Of a stretch of 64,000 nt of DNA, positions 63,376 through 64,000 are shown in pieces. The DNA lies in assembly GCA_029027825.1 (NCBI GenBank), contig CP093399.1, positions 2,170,001-2,234,000 on the forward strand, given 5' to 3'. Made by a program: the position numbers and the translations under genes. Every line of letters begins with the position of its first letter. The stretch's first letter is position 1. This DNA is from Rs1 sp029027825 (GTDB lineage Bacteria > Pseudomonadota > Gammaproteobacteria > Pseudomonadales > Balneatricaceae). The notes under the pieces were generated by a model. It saw only the letters and a program-made list of their open reading frames with translations, searched no databases and had not been told where the DNA came from.

Positions 63376-64000
63376 ATGAAAAGAATATTACCTATTGCTG
63401 TGAGTCTTGCAGCCTTAGCCGCAGTCAATGTATCAGCATCTACTTTAGAAGAAGTGCAGGCCCGTGGCGTATTAAAATGTGGTGTAACACCAGGCCTAGC
63501 AGGTTTTTCAACCCCAAATGATAGCGGTAAGTGGGAGGGGTTAGATGTTGACCTTTGTCGAGCAGTTGCCGCAGCTGTATTTGGTGATGCAGAAAAAGTT
63601 GAATATATTCCCCTCACTTCAAAAGTGCGTTTCGAAGTTTTAAAATCCGGTGAAATTGATCTGCTATCGCGCTCAACTACTTGGACATTTACTCGCGATT
63701 CTGGCTTAGGTCTCAACTTCGCTGGTGTTAACTACTACGACGGTCAAGGCTTTATGGTCCCCGCTGCGTTAGGAGTTAACTCAGCTAAGCAACTTGACGG
63801 CGCCTCAATCTGTATTCAAACAGGCACCACGACAGAACTTAATTTAGCCGAGTACTTCAAAATTAATGGCATGACATACGAGCCAGTACCGGTTGAATCA
63901 GCAGCTGAAGGTCGTCAAAACTATCTTGCTGGGCGCTGTGATGTATACACAACAGACGCATCAGCACTCGCTTCGCAACGCTCAGTAATGGACGATCCCG
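63376..64000 (+). CDS. aapJ: General L-amino acid ABC transporter binding protein (AapJ-like), partial
   Basis: The first 208 codons of a periplasmic amino-acid-binding protein are present; the gene runs off the right edge. Residues 1-21 are a signal peptide (the AxA-type cut follows). The body, with LKCGVTPGLAGFSTP, GLDVDLCRAVAAAVFGD, LSRSTTWTFTRDSGLGL and FMVPA, is of the AapJ/YhdW type, which supplies a general L-amino acid permease. Its start ATG follows TAGGAAAA. The rest of the operon is outside the window. Confidence 0.88.
   Translation, partial: MKRILPIAVSLAALAAVNVSASTLEEVQARGVLKCGVTPGLAGFSTPNDSGKWEGLDVDLCRAVAAAVFGDAEKVEYIPLTSKVRFEVLKSGEIDLLSRSTTWTFTRDSGLGLNFAGVNYYDGQGFMVPAALGVNSAKQLDGASICIQTGTTTELNLAEYFKINGMTYEPVPVESAAEGRQNYLAGRCDVYTTDASALASQRSVMDDP

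Overview
The window looks like chromosome of a moderately AT-rich gammaproteobacterium, probably free-living or host-associated marine. The evidence is the uvrC-pgsA order, NdpA/YejK-type nucleoid protein, DegS-type protease beside Nif3, SpeA/SpeB-type polyamine enzymes, PabB, HinT and a SutR/YdcO-like pair. No rRNA, tRNA, CRISPR array, prophage or transposase gene was seen. It is a housekeeping and accessory-metabolism stretch peppered with short non-coding mobile repeats.

Layout. 1-804: start of a branched-chain 2-oxoacid dehydrogenase E1 (minus strand, runs off the left edge). 1346-7033: four polyamine genes that together convert arginine to agmatine, putrescine, carboxyspermidine and spermidine (speA, carboxy(nor)spermidine dehydrogenase, nspC, speB). 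7086-9663: flavin monooxygenase, DUF817 membrane protein, unknown. 9734-12304: pgsA and a uvrC interrupted by one in-frame stop. 12599-16106: small unknowns and a DUF5610 protein behind a good sigma-28 promoter. 16134-19750: D-cysteine desulfhydrase family enzyme, glutathione reductase and an xth broken by a stop plus loss of the metal-binding Glu34. 19892-21755: LysR/SDR divergent pair. 21822-24453: trpBA divergent from a TetR regulator across a palindrome. 24957-32713: SH3 protein, small hydrolase/ClbS/GFA genes, a FAD-GcvT demethylase-like dehydrogenase with a divergent stand-alone Lrp ligand domain, and dgt. 32899-36039: a membrane protein and a Csd6-like L,D-carboxypeptidase sharing a C-terminal domain. 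36661-42218: HinT, YdcO-like transporter and SutR-like regulator, Nif3, DegS. 42256-50871: an AcoR-like sigma-54 activator divergent from a six-gene glycerol-type ABC transporter (glpSTPQUV) with a sigma-54 promoter. 51415-55078: LysR, NdpA, CinA. 55570-61597: a TolC/MFP/RND efflux system. 61731-63134: pabB. 63376-end: start of an AapJ-like amino-acid binding protein.

The most unusual content is between and inside the genes. At least four families of short inverted-repeat elements occur: a ~200-bp MITE-like family with GAGACCTCTGCATAAC ends (four long copies, one partial, one 47-bp minimal copy), a ~162-bp family with CCTGAATC(A/C)GTGACTT ends (three long copies plus remnants), a ~169-bp family with GAGCCTGT(C/T)GGGCTT ends, and very short elements ending in CTGAA(C/T)AAGTC. 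Tandem repeats of 6, 7, 15 and 16 bp are also frequent. Two DNA-repair genes, uvrC and xth, carry premature TAA codons in otherwise intact frames. Together this suggests a genome with active small repeats and recent decay of DNA repair, or sequence errors at two sites, which reads could settle.
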